Source: Flavobacteriales bacterium
GTDB taxonomy: Bacteria > Bacteroidota > Bacteroidia > Flavobacteriales_F > PHOS-HE28
Direction: 5' to 3'
DNA: 64,000 bases
Assembly: GCA_016713865.1 (NCBI GenBank)
Contig: JADJOG010000004.1
Location: 184,279 to 248,278, forward strand
A program made the position numbers and the translations under genes. Below, one piece after another: positions 18,957 to 27,837 of this stretch; the stretch's first letter is position 1, and every line of letters starts with the position of its first letter. A model generated the notes under the pieces. It was not told the DNA's origin. It saw only the letters and a program-made list of their open reading frames with translations, and did no database searches.

Positions 18957-20945
18957 TCAATGCACTACCACACGCTTAACGAACCGCGCACCTCCCATCT
19001 CCACCACGACCATATAGGTAGCCTGTGCCTGGGGCAATCTCAACTGCCAGGTCGGATCTCCCTTGGGACTATACGCGGCCACGAGCGCGCCCTTCGCATC
19101 CAGCACCGTTATCAACTGTGTTCGCGCATCGAGCCCTTCGATGCGGAGCAATCCATCATGGATCGGATTGGGATAGATCCGGATTCCTGCCTCCTGCAAT
19201 CCATCGATCTCGAGGCTCATATCCGTAATCACAGCCTCTTTCACCAGGGTAGGTGAACCATCTTCGGCGAGGTACATATCGCGGAAGCGGTCGATGGCCG
19301 GAGTGTTGAAAGCGAACATTTCCTCCATCCAGCGCGGCGGTGCGCTCTGGTACCAGACGCGCGCTTCAATCGTGATCATGCCGCTGTAGCCATTCATGGG
19401 CACCTGGTAATGCGTTATATCGGCACCGCTGCCTTCGACGCCGCTGCCATAACGATTGAAATCTATGTCCTCCGGCGAAACACCGGCGATCAAGGTGGTG
19501 TCGTAGCTCACATGGGTGGTTGAGAACCCGAGCGGAGTGAGACGATTGTCCTTCAGCGGTGTCTTGGCCCGTTCAAGCACCGTGGTCTTGTTTCCATTCA
19601 CATCGCCCATGACCATCTCGTAAATCTGTGCTTGATCCTCGCTGGTGATCACATCGTGGTGCGGCTCCCAATCCGGATCATGCCCGACCACTTCGTAGCT
19701 GGAGTCCCACGCACCGCTTCGGAAGATGGTGGCACCAGTGGCATCCGTCACATGCAGCTCGATGAACGCGCGGCGTGCCGGGTACCCGCTGGGGAATTTG
19801 TGCCCGGCAAGATTGGTGAGCTTCACATCCACATCGAGCTGGTCAGCGGTCCTTCCGACTATGGTGTTCTCGATCAGCAGGGTCTGCTGTTGCAACAAGC
19901 GTGTGGTGCGCGCTATGGTGCTATCGAATCGAACCGAGCTAGCCGTGAGTTCGAGCTCAGCAATGTTGTGCTTGAGTAGATTCAGCATGAACACATTTGC
20001 CCCGGCCATGTGATGGAGACCGAATGGGGCCCGCGGCTGCAGGAAGTCATACAATGCGGAAATCACCACGGCATCGGAGATGCGCTGCATGTGGCAGCCT
20101 TGGCAAGAGATGCCGTTCTCCGGATCAGCATCCGTATTGAAGGAGGAGTTCAACCACTCATGATAAGTAGCCTGCTCCACGAAATGGTCGCCAGTGAGGT
20201 TCCCCTCGAGGTCGGCCGTCTCAGTAATCAGGGTATGGCACCCCGCGCACACACCAGCCTGAGTCAAGTGTTCCCCGTAGATGGGATTGTAACCAACGAA
20301 GCTCTCCATAGGAGCTCCGAAAATGGGTGGGTCCTCAGGGGCTCCATAAGGCCCATAAGCGATACCCGGATCGAATTTGAGCTTACCGCTGAAATGTAAG
20401 CCGATGCTATCGGGGCTCTGCATGTGGCATGCGAGACAGCTAACGCCATCGAGCGCGATTGGATCCTGCTCCAGCTCGGCGATGGAGTAATGGCCCAAAC
20501 CCATGAGGAACTTATCGTAGCGGCCCATGGGCGCATGGCAACTGGTGCACTTGTCCTCGAGCGCCGATTGGTGCCCGGGATTCACGTTCACCTCATGACT
20601 CACTTTGGCTCGCCAGAATGGGTCACGGGCGCTATTGGCCATCATGGTGCTGCGCCAATCGTCCAGCGTATTCACATCATGGCCATTGGCATCGCGGTTG
20701 GCAAAGACCGGCCCGATGTTGTCCGGGCCATGGCAACCATAACAATCGCCGCTGGCACGGAAAAAGTTGTTGTTGCCACTGGCCAAGCCTTGTCCGCCAC
20801 CCCGGAACTTCTCGAGATCAGCTCGGGAGTGATAGGCTTTGGCCTCGGGCAAACGGCCCTGATCCCAAGCCACCAGGACGGCAACCATGCCAATGACAGC
20901 GGCGAGTGCGATCGAGCGAATAGAGAGCGTACGCAAATGCTTCAT
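18957..20945 (-). CDS. five-haem cytochrome c with T9SS sorting domain
   Basis: A 662-residue exported protein with five CxxCH haem sites: CYGCH, CTSCH, CLACH, CAGCH and CQGCH, all in the first half and several followed by the M-Q or A-P pattern seen in multihaem electron carriers. The second half has beta-rich segments and the C-terminus is a T9SS sorting domain (GIRIYPNPIHDGLLRIEGL to YMVVVEMGGARFVKRVVVH). The signal region is IRSIALAAVIGMVAVLVAW. Known multihaem c-type proteins move electrons along the haem chain; the sorting tail implies that this one is placed on the outside of the cell. The start at 20945 is preferred over 20987 because it gives a normal short N-region. Confidence 0.85.
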   Translation of the reverse strand: MKHLRTLSIRSIALAAVIGMVAVLVAWDQGRLPEAKAYHSRADLEKFRGGGQGLASGNNNFFRASGDCYGCHGPDNIGPVFANRDANGHDVNTLDDWRSTMMANSARDPFWRAKVSHEVNVNPGHQSALEDKCTSCHAPMGRYDKFLMGLGHYSIAELEQDPIALDGVSCLACHMQSPDSIGLHFSGKLKFDPGIAYGPYGAPEDPPIFGAPMESFVGYNPIYGEHLTQAGVCAGCHTLITETADLEGNLTGDHFVEQATYHEWLNSSFNTDADPENGISCQGCHMQRISDAVVISALYDFLQPRAPFGLHHMAGANVFMLNLLKHNIAELELTASSVRFDSTIARTTRLLQQQTLLIENTIVGRTADQLDVDVKLTNLAGHKFPSGYPARRAFIELHVTDATGATIFRSGAWDSSYEVVGHDPDWEPHHDVITSEDQAQIYEMVMGDVNGNKTTVLERAKTPLKDNRLTPLGFSTTHVSYDTTLIAGVSPEDIDFNRYGSGVEGSGADITHYQVPMNGYSGMITIEARVWYQSAPPRWMEEMFAFNTPAIDRFRDMYLAEDGSPTLVKEAVITDMSLEIDGLQEAGIRIYPNPIHDGLLRIEGLDARTQLITVLDAKGALVAAYSPKGDPTWQLRLPQAQATYMVVVEMGGARFVKRVVVH

Positions 20946-21060
20946 GGTTCCTTGCTTGCAGGCGGGCAAGTTAGTCCGGCGGAACACTCAGCATCCGCAG
21001 CACTGCATGGCTTTCTTGAAGTGCAACGCGGCAGCTACGGCCTAAGTCCTTGAAAGGTGC

Positions 21061-21612
21061 TCAAGCGCCACGTTGGCCGCCACGACGAACAGCTGCAGCC
21101 TTAGGAACACCGGTGCCTGAGGCCTTCACCTTTGTTGATTCACCAGCTTTCTTCTTCGCCGCCTTCGCAACCGCCTTCTTCTCTGCGGCGGCCTCCTTGT
21201 GATCAGCCTCCTTCGTGACCTCCCCTTCCTTCTTCGCGAATTCCCCTGCCTTCAGCAATTGGCCGTACCAAGTGAAGAGCTTTCGCACATCACTTGGATA
21301 AATGCGTTCACGGTCGGCGGTTGGCAGGGCTTTCACCAGCGCCTCCCATAGCGCTTCATCGTCGGATTTGGGATCCGCAGCCTCGCCTCCGGCGTTCACC
21401 TCGTGCAGCTTCATGAGGACATCCTTTAGGGGCACGTCATCGCCCGTGGTGAACATGCTGATCTCGCCCAAGCTGTTCACCCGAACACTGAGCGGCACAG
21501 GGAAGCGCTTCCCATCGATGAAGGATTCGACGATAAGGGCCTGCTTGTTCTGACCGATCACGCGGTGAAGGCCAGGCTTTCCGTTGATGGCGATGATTTT
21601 CGTGAGTTCCAT
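21061..21612 (-). CDS. DUF5606 family protein
   Basis: A 183-residue cytoplasmic protein restricted to Bacteroidota. The N-terminal domain is the conserved part (IIAINGKPGLHRVIGQNKQ, SLGEISMFTTGDDVPLKDV, VRKLFTWYGQLLKAGEF). The last 55 residues are Lys/Ala-rich and low complexity, resembling flexible nucleic-acid-binding tails. The function of the family is not known to me. It is likely co-transcribed with the genes upstream on the minus strand (dnaB and the exported protein), with a 30-base gap. Confidence 0.8.
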   Translation of the reverse strand: MELTKIIAINGKPGLHRVIGQNKQALIVESFIDGKRFPVPLSVRVNSLGEISMFTTGDDVPLKDVLMKLHEVNAGGEAADPKSDDEALWEALVKALPTADRERIYPSDVRKLFTWYGQLLKAGEFAKKEGEVTKEADHKEAAAEKKAVAKAAKKKAGESTKVKASGTGVPKAAAVRRGGQRGA

Positions 21613-21642
21613 GGGGCTGCGAAGATGGGGAACGTGCGCGGT

Positions 21643-22941
21643 TCAGGTTTTCTGTTTGCGCTTGCGCGCGGCTGGGAAGAGGATGTTGTTGAGGATGAGG
21701 CGGTAGCCAGAGGAGTTCGGATGCAGGCTCAGGTCTGTTGGCGGGTCGCCCACCATGTGCTGATAGTCTTCTGGGTCGTGCCCGCCATAGAATGTCCACT
21801 GGCCCAGCGCGTATTCGCCATGGATGTATTTCGCGGTGCCTTGAGCCTTGTTCTCGCCCATGATGGTGACTCCGGGCTTCACCAGATCCTTGCGGAAAGC
21901 GGTGGTCTGGCCCATGAAGCCTCGCACCACCTGCTCGTGGCTCTGGCATAGCATGGTGGGAACGATATCCCATTTGGCCGAGAAATCGAAGAGCGTGAAG
22001 AAATCGCGCGTTTGCCCGATACGACCATGGATGTCAGTTGCATCGATATCACTGAATTCATAGATCATCGGGTCGGTGATCAACCGGAAATCCTTGAAAG
22101 CGAATGCACGTGAGAAGTCGATCTTGCTTTGGCAGGCGGGATCGATAGGGTCATGGTCGAATTCGGCCGCGCAGATATCAACGCCTTCAGCGGCCAGGGC
22201 GATATCGTAGCTATCGGTGCCGCTGCACATCGTGAATAGGTAGCCGCCTCCCGCCACATAGTCGCGTATGCGCGTGGCCACAGCGAGCTTCATCTGGCTC
22301 ACCTTGGCGAAACCTAGCTCCTTGGCCATGGCCTCGCTCTCCTGCACCTGTGCCCTGTACCATGGGGCCGTGCTATAGCTGCGATAGAATTTTCCGTATT
22401 GGCCGGTGAAATCCTCGTGATGAAGGTGCAGCCAATCGTACTTGGGCAGCGCGCCCCCGATCACCTGTGGATCGTAGATCCGGTCATAAGGAATCTCGGC
22501 ATAGGTCATCACCAATGCCACCGCATCGTCCCAAGGCTGAAAGCTCTCGGGCGCATACACGGCAATCTTCGGCGCCTTCTCGAGCTTCACGGCTTCCATG
22601 TTCACCTCAGGGTCGGCGATCTCGCGCAGAATGGCGGCGGCCTGGCCATCAGCAATCACTTGGAAGCTGACGCCGCGCACCAGGCATTCCTGTTCGATGG
22701 CCTGGAAGTGATCTATGAGGAAGCTGCCGCCGCGATAATTCAGCAACCACTCCACGGGCAAGTCGCGCTGCAAGGTCCAGAATGCGATGCCGTACGCCTT
22801 CAGGTGATCCTTCTGGCTATTGTCCATCGGAATCAACAGCTTGGTTGCCAAAGCAGGCAGGGCCAAAGCCGCCACCAGCACGAATAGGATCGCACGCGGT
22901 GCGTTAGAATGGTGCGTCCTGGTCGTCGGCTCCGAAATCAT
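21643..22941 (-). CDS. exported protein of the Bacteroidota family mislabelled asparagine synthetase B
   Basis: A 432-residue protein with an N-terminal hydrophobic export segment (ILFVLVAALALPALAT). The conserved opening LLIPMDNSQKDHLKAYGIAFW matches (in two stretches) Bacteroidota proteins commonly named asparagine synthetase B. It has neither the N-terminal glutamine amidotransferase Cys nor the ATP-pyrophosphatase SGGxDS motif, so that name is not supported. The FTMCSGTDSYDIALAAEGVDI, GENKAQGTAKYIHGEYALGQW and PNSSGYRLILNNILFPA segments suggest a flavodoxin/GATase-like fold of unknown activity. The gene overlaps the 3' end of dnaB by 38 bases. Confidence 0.7.
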   Translation of the reverse strand: MISEPTTRTHHSNAPRAILFVLVAALALPALATKLLIPMDNSQKDHLKAYGIAFWTLQRDLPVEWLLNYRGGSFLIDHFQAIEQECLVRGVSFQVIADGQAAAILREIADPEVNMEAVKLEKAPKIAVYAPESFQPWDDAVALVMTYAEIPYDRIYDPQVIGGALPKYDWLHLHHEDFTGQYGKFYRSYSTAPWYRAQVQESEAMAKELGFAKVSQMKLAVATRIRDYVAGGGYLFTMCSGTDSYDIALAAEGVDICAAEFDHDPIDPACQSKIDFSRAFAFKDFRLITDPMIYEFSDIDATDIHGRIGQTRDFFTLFDFSAKWDIVPTMLCQSHEQVVRGFMGQTTAFRKDLVKPGVTIMGENKAQGTAKYIHGEYALGQWTFYGGHDPEDYQHMVGDPPTDLSLHPNSSGYRLILNNILFPAARKRKQKT

Positions 22942-24439
22942 CGTTCATGCGGCTGGGCCGTGTAATGGTGCGGAATGCCGCGTCACCCGATCCCATGCCA
23001 TCGGCGAAGTTACCGCTCATGGTTTCCAGATCGGCGAACTTGGCTAGTTCAGGTATGAAGCGCAAACGCACGGTATCAAGCGCGCCATTACGGTGCTTGG
23101 CCACGATCACCTCGCCTATCCCCATGGTGCTGCCGTGCTCGTCCTCATAGATTTTGTAGTACTCAGGTCGGTAGAGGAAGCACACGATATCGGCATCCTG
23201 CTCAATGGCGCCCGATTCGCGCAGATCGCTGAGCATGGGCTTCTTGTCGCCTCCCCGTGTTTCAACGGCCCGGCTCAACTGGCTCAGGGCGATGATGGGG
23301 ATATCGAGTTCCTTGGCGATGCTCTTGATGCTGCGGCTGATGCTACTGATCTCCTGCTCACGATTGCCGCCGCGGTTCTCACCGGCACCGGTCATCAATT
23401 GCAGGTAATCGATGATGATCAGATCCACATTGTGCTGGCTCTTCAGGCGGCGGGCCTTCGCGCGCAACTCGAAGATGTTGAGCGCCGGAGTGTCGTCGAT
23501 GAAGATGGGGGCGTTCGTGAGCCGGCTGATATGCTGGTGCAGAATGGCGAATTCCTGGTCATTCAAGTCGCCCTTGCGCAACTTCTCGCTGCTGATACCG
23601 GCTTCGCTGGCGATCAAACGAGTCACGAGCTGCGTGCTGCTCATCTCGAGGCTGAATACCGCTACGGCCTGTTTGTGCTCAACGGCGATGTTCCGCGCCA
23701 TGCTCAGCACGAAGGCGGTCTTACCCATGGCAGGCCTCGCTGCCACGATTATCATATCGCTGCGCTGCCAGCCAGCGGTGAGCTTATCCAACTGGACGAA
23801 CCCCGTGGGGATACCGCTGACGCCGCCCGTCTTGCTTTTGGCGCTCTCGATGTTTGCGATGGCGTCCTGAATCAGGTCGCTCATCGGCTCATAGTTCCGC
23901 TTGAGGTTGCCGCTGGTTATGGCGTAGAGGTCCTGTTCCGCCTTGTCGAGCAGGTCGAAGACATCGGTGCTGTCGTCGTAAGCATCGCGCTGGGTCTCGG
24001 CGCTGATCCGTATCAACTCGCGTAGGATATGCTTCTGACTGATGATGCGCGCGTGGTATTCCACGTTGGCGCTGCTGGCCACTTTGTTCGTGAGTTGGCT
24101 GATGTAGAAGGCGCCGCCCACCAGCTCGAGCTCGCCCCGTTTCTTCAGCTCCTCGGTTACTGTGAGGATATCAATCGGCTGGTCCGCCGCGAACAGTTCC
24201 TTGATGGCCCCGAATACTCTGCGATGCGCATCCACATAGAAGCTCTCGGGCTGCAGGATATCAATCGCCTCGTTCACCGCGTTGCGCTCAAGCATCATCG
24301 CTCCAAGCACGGCCTGCTCCAATTCTGGCGCTTGTGGTGGCAATTTCCCCGCCTCCAAAGCGGAAGCGAGCAACGAAGAGGCTTCTCGACGCGGGTTCCG
24401 CAGTTTGCCGCTGGCGCGCGAGGCGGTGAATTCAGACAT
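22904..24439 (-). CDS. dnaB: replicative DNA helicase
   Basis: Hexameric helicase that unwinds DNA at the replication fork. 511 residues from the ATG at 24439. N-terminal primase-binding domain (PPQAPELEQAVLGAMML), linker, and RecA-like C-terminal domain with Walker A ARPAMGKTAFVLSMA, the SLEMSSTQLVTRL motif, Walker B LIIIDYLQLMTGAG, and the DnaB-type arginine finger region KHRNGALDTVRLRF. The length is normal for the family and there is no intein. An upstream ATG at 24484 would add 15 unconserved residues and is not favoured. A strong -7 element lies 71 bases upstream. Confidence 0.97.
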   Translation of the reverse strand: MSEFTASRASGKLRNPRREASSLLASALEAGKLPPQAPELEQAVLGAMMLERNAVNEAIDILQPESFYVDAHRRVFGAIKELFAADQPIDILTVTEELKKRGELELVGGAFYISQLTNKVASSANVEYHARIISQKHILRELIRISAETQRDAYDDSTDVFDLLDKAEQDLYAITSGNLKRNYEPMSDLIQDAIANIESAKSKTGGVSGIPTGFVQLDKLTAGWQRSDMIIVAARPAMGKTAFVLSMARNIAVEHKQAVAVFSLEMSSTQLVTRLIASEAGISSEKLRKGDLNDQEFAILHQHISRLTNAPIFIDDTPALNIFELRAKARRLKSQHNVDLIIIDYLQLMTGAGENRGGNREQEISSISRSIKSIAKELDIPIIALSQLSRAVETRGGDKKPMLSDLRESGAIEQDADIVCFLYRPEYYKIYEDEHGSTMGIGEVIVAKHRNGALDTVRLRFIPELAKFADLETMSGNFADGMGSGDAAFRTITRPSRMNDDFGADDQDAPF

Positions 24440-24509
24440 GGGGCTATATTGACGCTTGGCAGGGATGCCGATGGCTTGCGCCAATCGATTTCCTCCGGCG
24501 GAAGGGCGT

Positions 24510-24517
24510 CAAATGTA
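24510..24517 (-). promoter_or_regulatory. candidate -7 element of the dnaB promoter
   Basis: The minus strand reads TACATTTG, an exact TAnnTTTG match and the same octamer as in rRNA promoter P1, 70 bases upstream of the dnaB ATG. A matching TTG box is not seen 19-21 bases further up. Confidence 0.42.
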
Positions 24518-24639
24518 GCCGCGCATCCCAGGGCTGTTCGCCGATGTATCAACAACGCATCGGCATTGAATGAACAAGATGCACTGTTGAGATCTTTTGT
24601 TGCCAGCTGAAGCCCGCGAACGACGGCTAACTTGCACGC

Positions 24640-25931
24640 ATGCGGTTTCAACATCGCCTGATGCTCGCGGCCTGCGCGCTGGCGGCCACGCTAAGTTGCC
24701 GGAAAGACAAGGACTCCGAGCCACCTCGTGTGCGCATCCTCGCGCCAGGTGCCGGATTCAGCGTTAGCGTGCCGGACACCTTCATGGTGAGCGTGGCTGT
24801 GAGCGATGATCATCTCGTGAAAAGCCTGACTGTCCTGATTGCCGATGCGAATGGAGTGCCCATTACCGCACCGATCGTGGAATCCGTGAATGCCCGCTCG
24901 AAGGAGTTCGCTTTGGACCTTCCGATTCTCGACGAGCGAGTAGTATCCGGCCAGTTCCAGATCATCGCTATGGCGAATGATGGCACCAACACCTCTCGGG
25001 ACTTCGTTGCGATCACGGTTAACGCCGCGCCCCTTCGAATACGCTCCACCTTCTTGATACCAGTTAGCTCAGCGGTTCCGACAAGCACGATTTGGAGGAT
25101 TGACAGCACTGGCGCGATGAGCGGATTTGTAGAGCTTACGGATCTCAGCGGAGCGCTGGTCGATGCGGATTACTTGTTCACCGCAGGCTCCAGTGCAGGA
25201 CCGTTGCAACGCTGGCCGTTGAATGGCGGCGGCGGTTCGGAACTAATGGCGAACACAACTGCAAGCAACGATTACTTCAGAGGGCTATCGAAGGACCCGA
25301 CGGACAATCGGATTTATGTGTGCACCGCGGATGGGCAGGTACGCGGATTCAACCGGAACGGAGTTCCCACATTCTCGGGCTTCGCCCCTCCTGGCTTCGT
25401 CGGAGAGTCGCTGGTCGTTGTCGGCGATTTCGTCTTATGCTCCGCGCTTAATCCCGCAACGCAACAAAGGGTGCTGGTTAAGCACGCCTATCAATCTGGC
25501 GATCGCGTCGTTGAGTTCAACGCCTTTGCTGCCCCGGTTGCCATGTATGCCCGCGATTCGCAGCACGTGCTGCTTTTCGGGAACTCCTCTGCTGGCGGCC
25601 ACATTCTAGACGTGAATGTCGAACTCGGCGGGGCCTTCGAGATGCGCAACTTCCTGCTGAACCAATCCGTTGTGTCGAGCGATTCGGACCCCAGCAGTAC
25701 ATGCTAGGCTTCTCTGATGAAATAAGGCGGTTCGACCGCCAAACGAACAGCGTTTTCACTGTAGAAACAGGAATAGCCGCGGTTGGATTGACCCATGAAC
25801 AGGTATCCGGTGCAATGGTGGCAGCCTTCGGCCCCATGGTGTTGACGTTCAATCCGGCGACAGGGTCTATTGTCGGCAGCCAGCCAGCTCCAATGCCTGT
25901 TGGCAAAGTGCTTTTCCAATACAATCGATAG
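24640..25931 (+). CDS. lipoprotein with Ig-like N-terminus and beta-propeller-like repeats, one frameshift
   Basis: About 430 codons. Lipobox TLSCRKDKD near residue 23; residues ~30-120 look like a bacterial Ig-like domain (PPRVRILAPGAGFSVSVPD, VSVAVSDDHLVKSLTVLIAD). The remainder has repeated blocks (DNRIYVCTADGQVRGFNRNG and similar) as in YncE- or WD40-like propellers. The frame is lost at a run of four C (25689-25692); with five C it reads SDPQQYMLGFSDEIRRFD and continues to TAG at 25931. Function unknown; probably a surface or periplasmic binding protein. It converges with accA, with only two bases between stops. Confidence 0.7.
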
Positions 25932-25933
25932 GA

Positions 25934-26929
25934 CTATGCGCGCGCTTTGCCCTTGCTGGACTTCACCGCTTTCTCCCGCAGCACTACGCCCATTTCGCAG
26001 AACTTCTTGATTCTGCGCTCAACGAGCCTCTCCGGGCTGATTTTCATCAGCTTCTCCAGTTCCTTCTGGACCTGGGCCTTTACTAGTCGGCAGGCTTCGT
26101 CCACATCCGAGTGGGCTCCGCCGGGCGGTTCTTCGATAATGCCGTCGATAAGGCCATTCGCCATCATATCCTGTGGTGTAAGCTTCAGCGCTTGGGCCGC
26201 TTGCTCCTTGAAATCCCAGCTGCGCCATAGAATACTACTGCACGATTCCGGCGAGATAACGCTGTACCAAGTGTTCTCCAGCATCAGGACTCTATCGCCT
26301 ACGCCTATGCCGAGTGCGCCTCCAGAAGCTCCTTCGCCGATGATCACGCACACGACCGGCACCTTCAGCTGGACCATCTCAAAAAGATTCCGGGCAATGG
26401 CCTCTCCTTGCCCGCGTTCCTCGGCCTCCAATCCCGGATAAGCTCCGGGTGTGTCAATAAAGGTCACGATCGGCTTATCGAATTTCTCAGCCAGCTTCAT
26501 CAACCGCAACGCCTTCCGATAACCTTCAGGATTCGCCATGCCGAAATTCCGGTACTGCCGCATCTTGGTATTGATGCCTTTCTGCTGCCCGATGAACATG
26601 ACCGTCCGCCCATTCAACAAGCCAAAGCCACCTACCATGGCTTTGTCGTCCTTCACATTTCTATCGCCATGCAATTCTATGAAGCTGCCGTCAGTCAGCG
26701 CATCAATGTACTTGAGCGTGTAAGGTCGGTCAGGGTGCCGGCTCGCCTGAACTCTCTCCCAAGGCGTCAGATTGCCGTAAACCTTCTCGCGTGCCTCTCG
26801 AAGCCTCTTCTCCAAGTCAATCCGCGTGGATGACACATCTACCGCCCCCTCCGCTGCGACTTCCTTGAGCTTCTCCAGTTGCTCAATGATCGTCTGTATG
26901 GGCTTCTCGAATTCCAGGAAAGTCTCCAT
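25934..26929 (-). CDS. accA: acetyl-CoA carboxylase carboxyltransferase subunit alpha
   Basis: Transfers the carboxyl group from biotin-BCCP to acetyl-CoA, giving malonyl-CoA for fatty-acid synthesis, in complex with AccD. The 331-residue protein has the expected family features: N-terminal helical FLEFEKPIQTIIEQLEKL, TPWERVQASRHPDRPYTL, FIELHGDRNVKDD, GLLNGRTVMFIGQQKG, the oxyanion segment FIDTPGAYPGLEAEERGQ, GEGASGGALGIGVGDRVLML and SVISPESCSSILW. Length and motifs are normal. It is divergent from ispE, with a TACCTTCG element about 18 bases before the start codon. Confidence 0.97.
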   Translation of the reverse strand: METFLEFEKPIQTIIEQLEKLKEVAAEGAVDVSSTRIDLEKRLREAREKVYGNLTPWERVQASRHPDRPYTLKYIDALTDGSFIELHGDRNVKDDKAMVGGFGLLNGRTVMFIGQQKGINTKMRQYRNFGMANPEGYRKALRLMKLAEKFDKPIVTFIDTPGAYPGLEAEERGQGEAIARNLFEMVQLKVPVVCVIIGEGASGGALGIGVGDRVLMLENTWYSVISPESCSSILWRSWDFKEQAAQALKLTPQDMMANGLIDGIIEEPPGGAHSDVDEACRLVKAQVQKELEKLMKISPERLVERRIKKFCEMGVVLREKAVKSSKGKARA

Positions 26930-27009
26930 GCATGCTATTTGGGACCACGAAGGTAGAAGGATGCGCGACTGGGGGACCGTCTCGGATACCTTCGGCCGCT
27001 ACATCGCCC

Positions 27010-27837
27010 GTGATCGCGTTCCCTCCTGCCAAGATCAACATCGGCCTGCACGTTGTGCGCAAACGCGCCGACGGCTTCCATGATATCGAGACGGTGATGC
27101 TTCCCATACCCCTGAGCGATGCGTTGGAAGCAATCGTGGATGCGGATGTGCCTCCCGGTCAGGTCGTTTACACGCGATCAGGACTTCCAATCGAAGGCGA
27201 CACGAGTCGTGACCTGGTGATTCGCGCACATGGTTCGCTAGGCGCGCGTCAGGTGCTGCCAGGTCTTCGCATGCATCTGCATAAGTGCATACCCATGGGA
27301 GCCGGTCTGGGCGGTGGCAGCAGCGATGGGGCACATGCGCTCATGTTATTGGATAGGCTTCTGCTGCTGAAAACGCCCAAGCAGGAATTGCGAGCCATGG
27401 CCCTCAGCTTGGGTAGCGACTGCCCTTTCTTCATGGAAGCCGGGGCTCAGTTGGCACTTGGTCGTGGCGAGGTGCTTTCCGCGATCGGTTTGGATCTGTC
27501 TGGTTACTGGTTGGCACTCGTGAATCCCGGAATCGCTGTTCCGACCGCTGAGGTTTATGCGAACATGAGTCCGATCGGCATCGAGCGTGGAATCGCGCAG
27601 TCAATCGCGACCAATCCGCTGCAGAGATGGCGTGAGGTAGCCCCCAATATGATGGAGGACTATGTATTCAAGACGAGGCCATCGGTACATGAAGCCTGCG
27701 CGCGCTTGATTGAGGCCGGGGCTGAGCACGCGGCTATGAGCGGGTCCGGCAGCACTGTTTTCGGTTTCTTCCGCCAGCGTCCCCCGGCTCTCGAATGGCC
27801 ATCAGGTCACTCGGCTTGGGTATTCCGCCTAGGGTAG
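27010..27837 (+). CDS. ispE: 4-diphosphocytidyl-2-C-methyl-D-erythritol kinase
   Basis: GHMP kinase that phosphorylates CDP-ME in the non-mevalonate isoprenoid pathway. Visible motifs: PPAKINIGLHVVRKRADGFHDI (in pieces) at the N-terminus, the ATP-binding PMGAGLGGGSSDGAHAL, LGSDCPFFMEAG and the C-terminal AAMSGSGSTVFGFF. The GTG at 27010 is chosen because conserved sequence begins there (VIAFPPAKINIGL); the ATG at 26932 would add 26 unconserved residues and would sit two bases from the divergent accA start, leaving no promoter space. About 275 residues. The 3' end overlaps the convergent thioredoxin-like gene by 9 bases. Confidence 0.95.
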   Translation: MIAFPPAKINIGLHVVRKRADGFHDIETVMLPIPLSDALEAIVDADVPPGQVVYTRSGLPIEGDTSRDLVIRAHGSLGARQVLPGLRMHLHKCIPMGAGLGGGSSDGAHALMLLDRLLLLKTPKQELRAMALSLGSDCPFFMEAGAQLALGRGEVLSAIGLDLSGYWLALVNPGIAVPTAEVYANMSPIGIERGIAQSIATNPLQRWREVAPNMMEDYVFKTRPSVHEACARLIEAGAEHAAMSGSGSTVFGFFRQRPPALEWPSGHSAWVFRLG

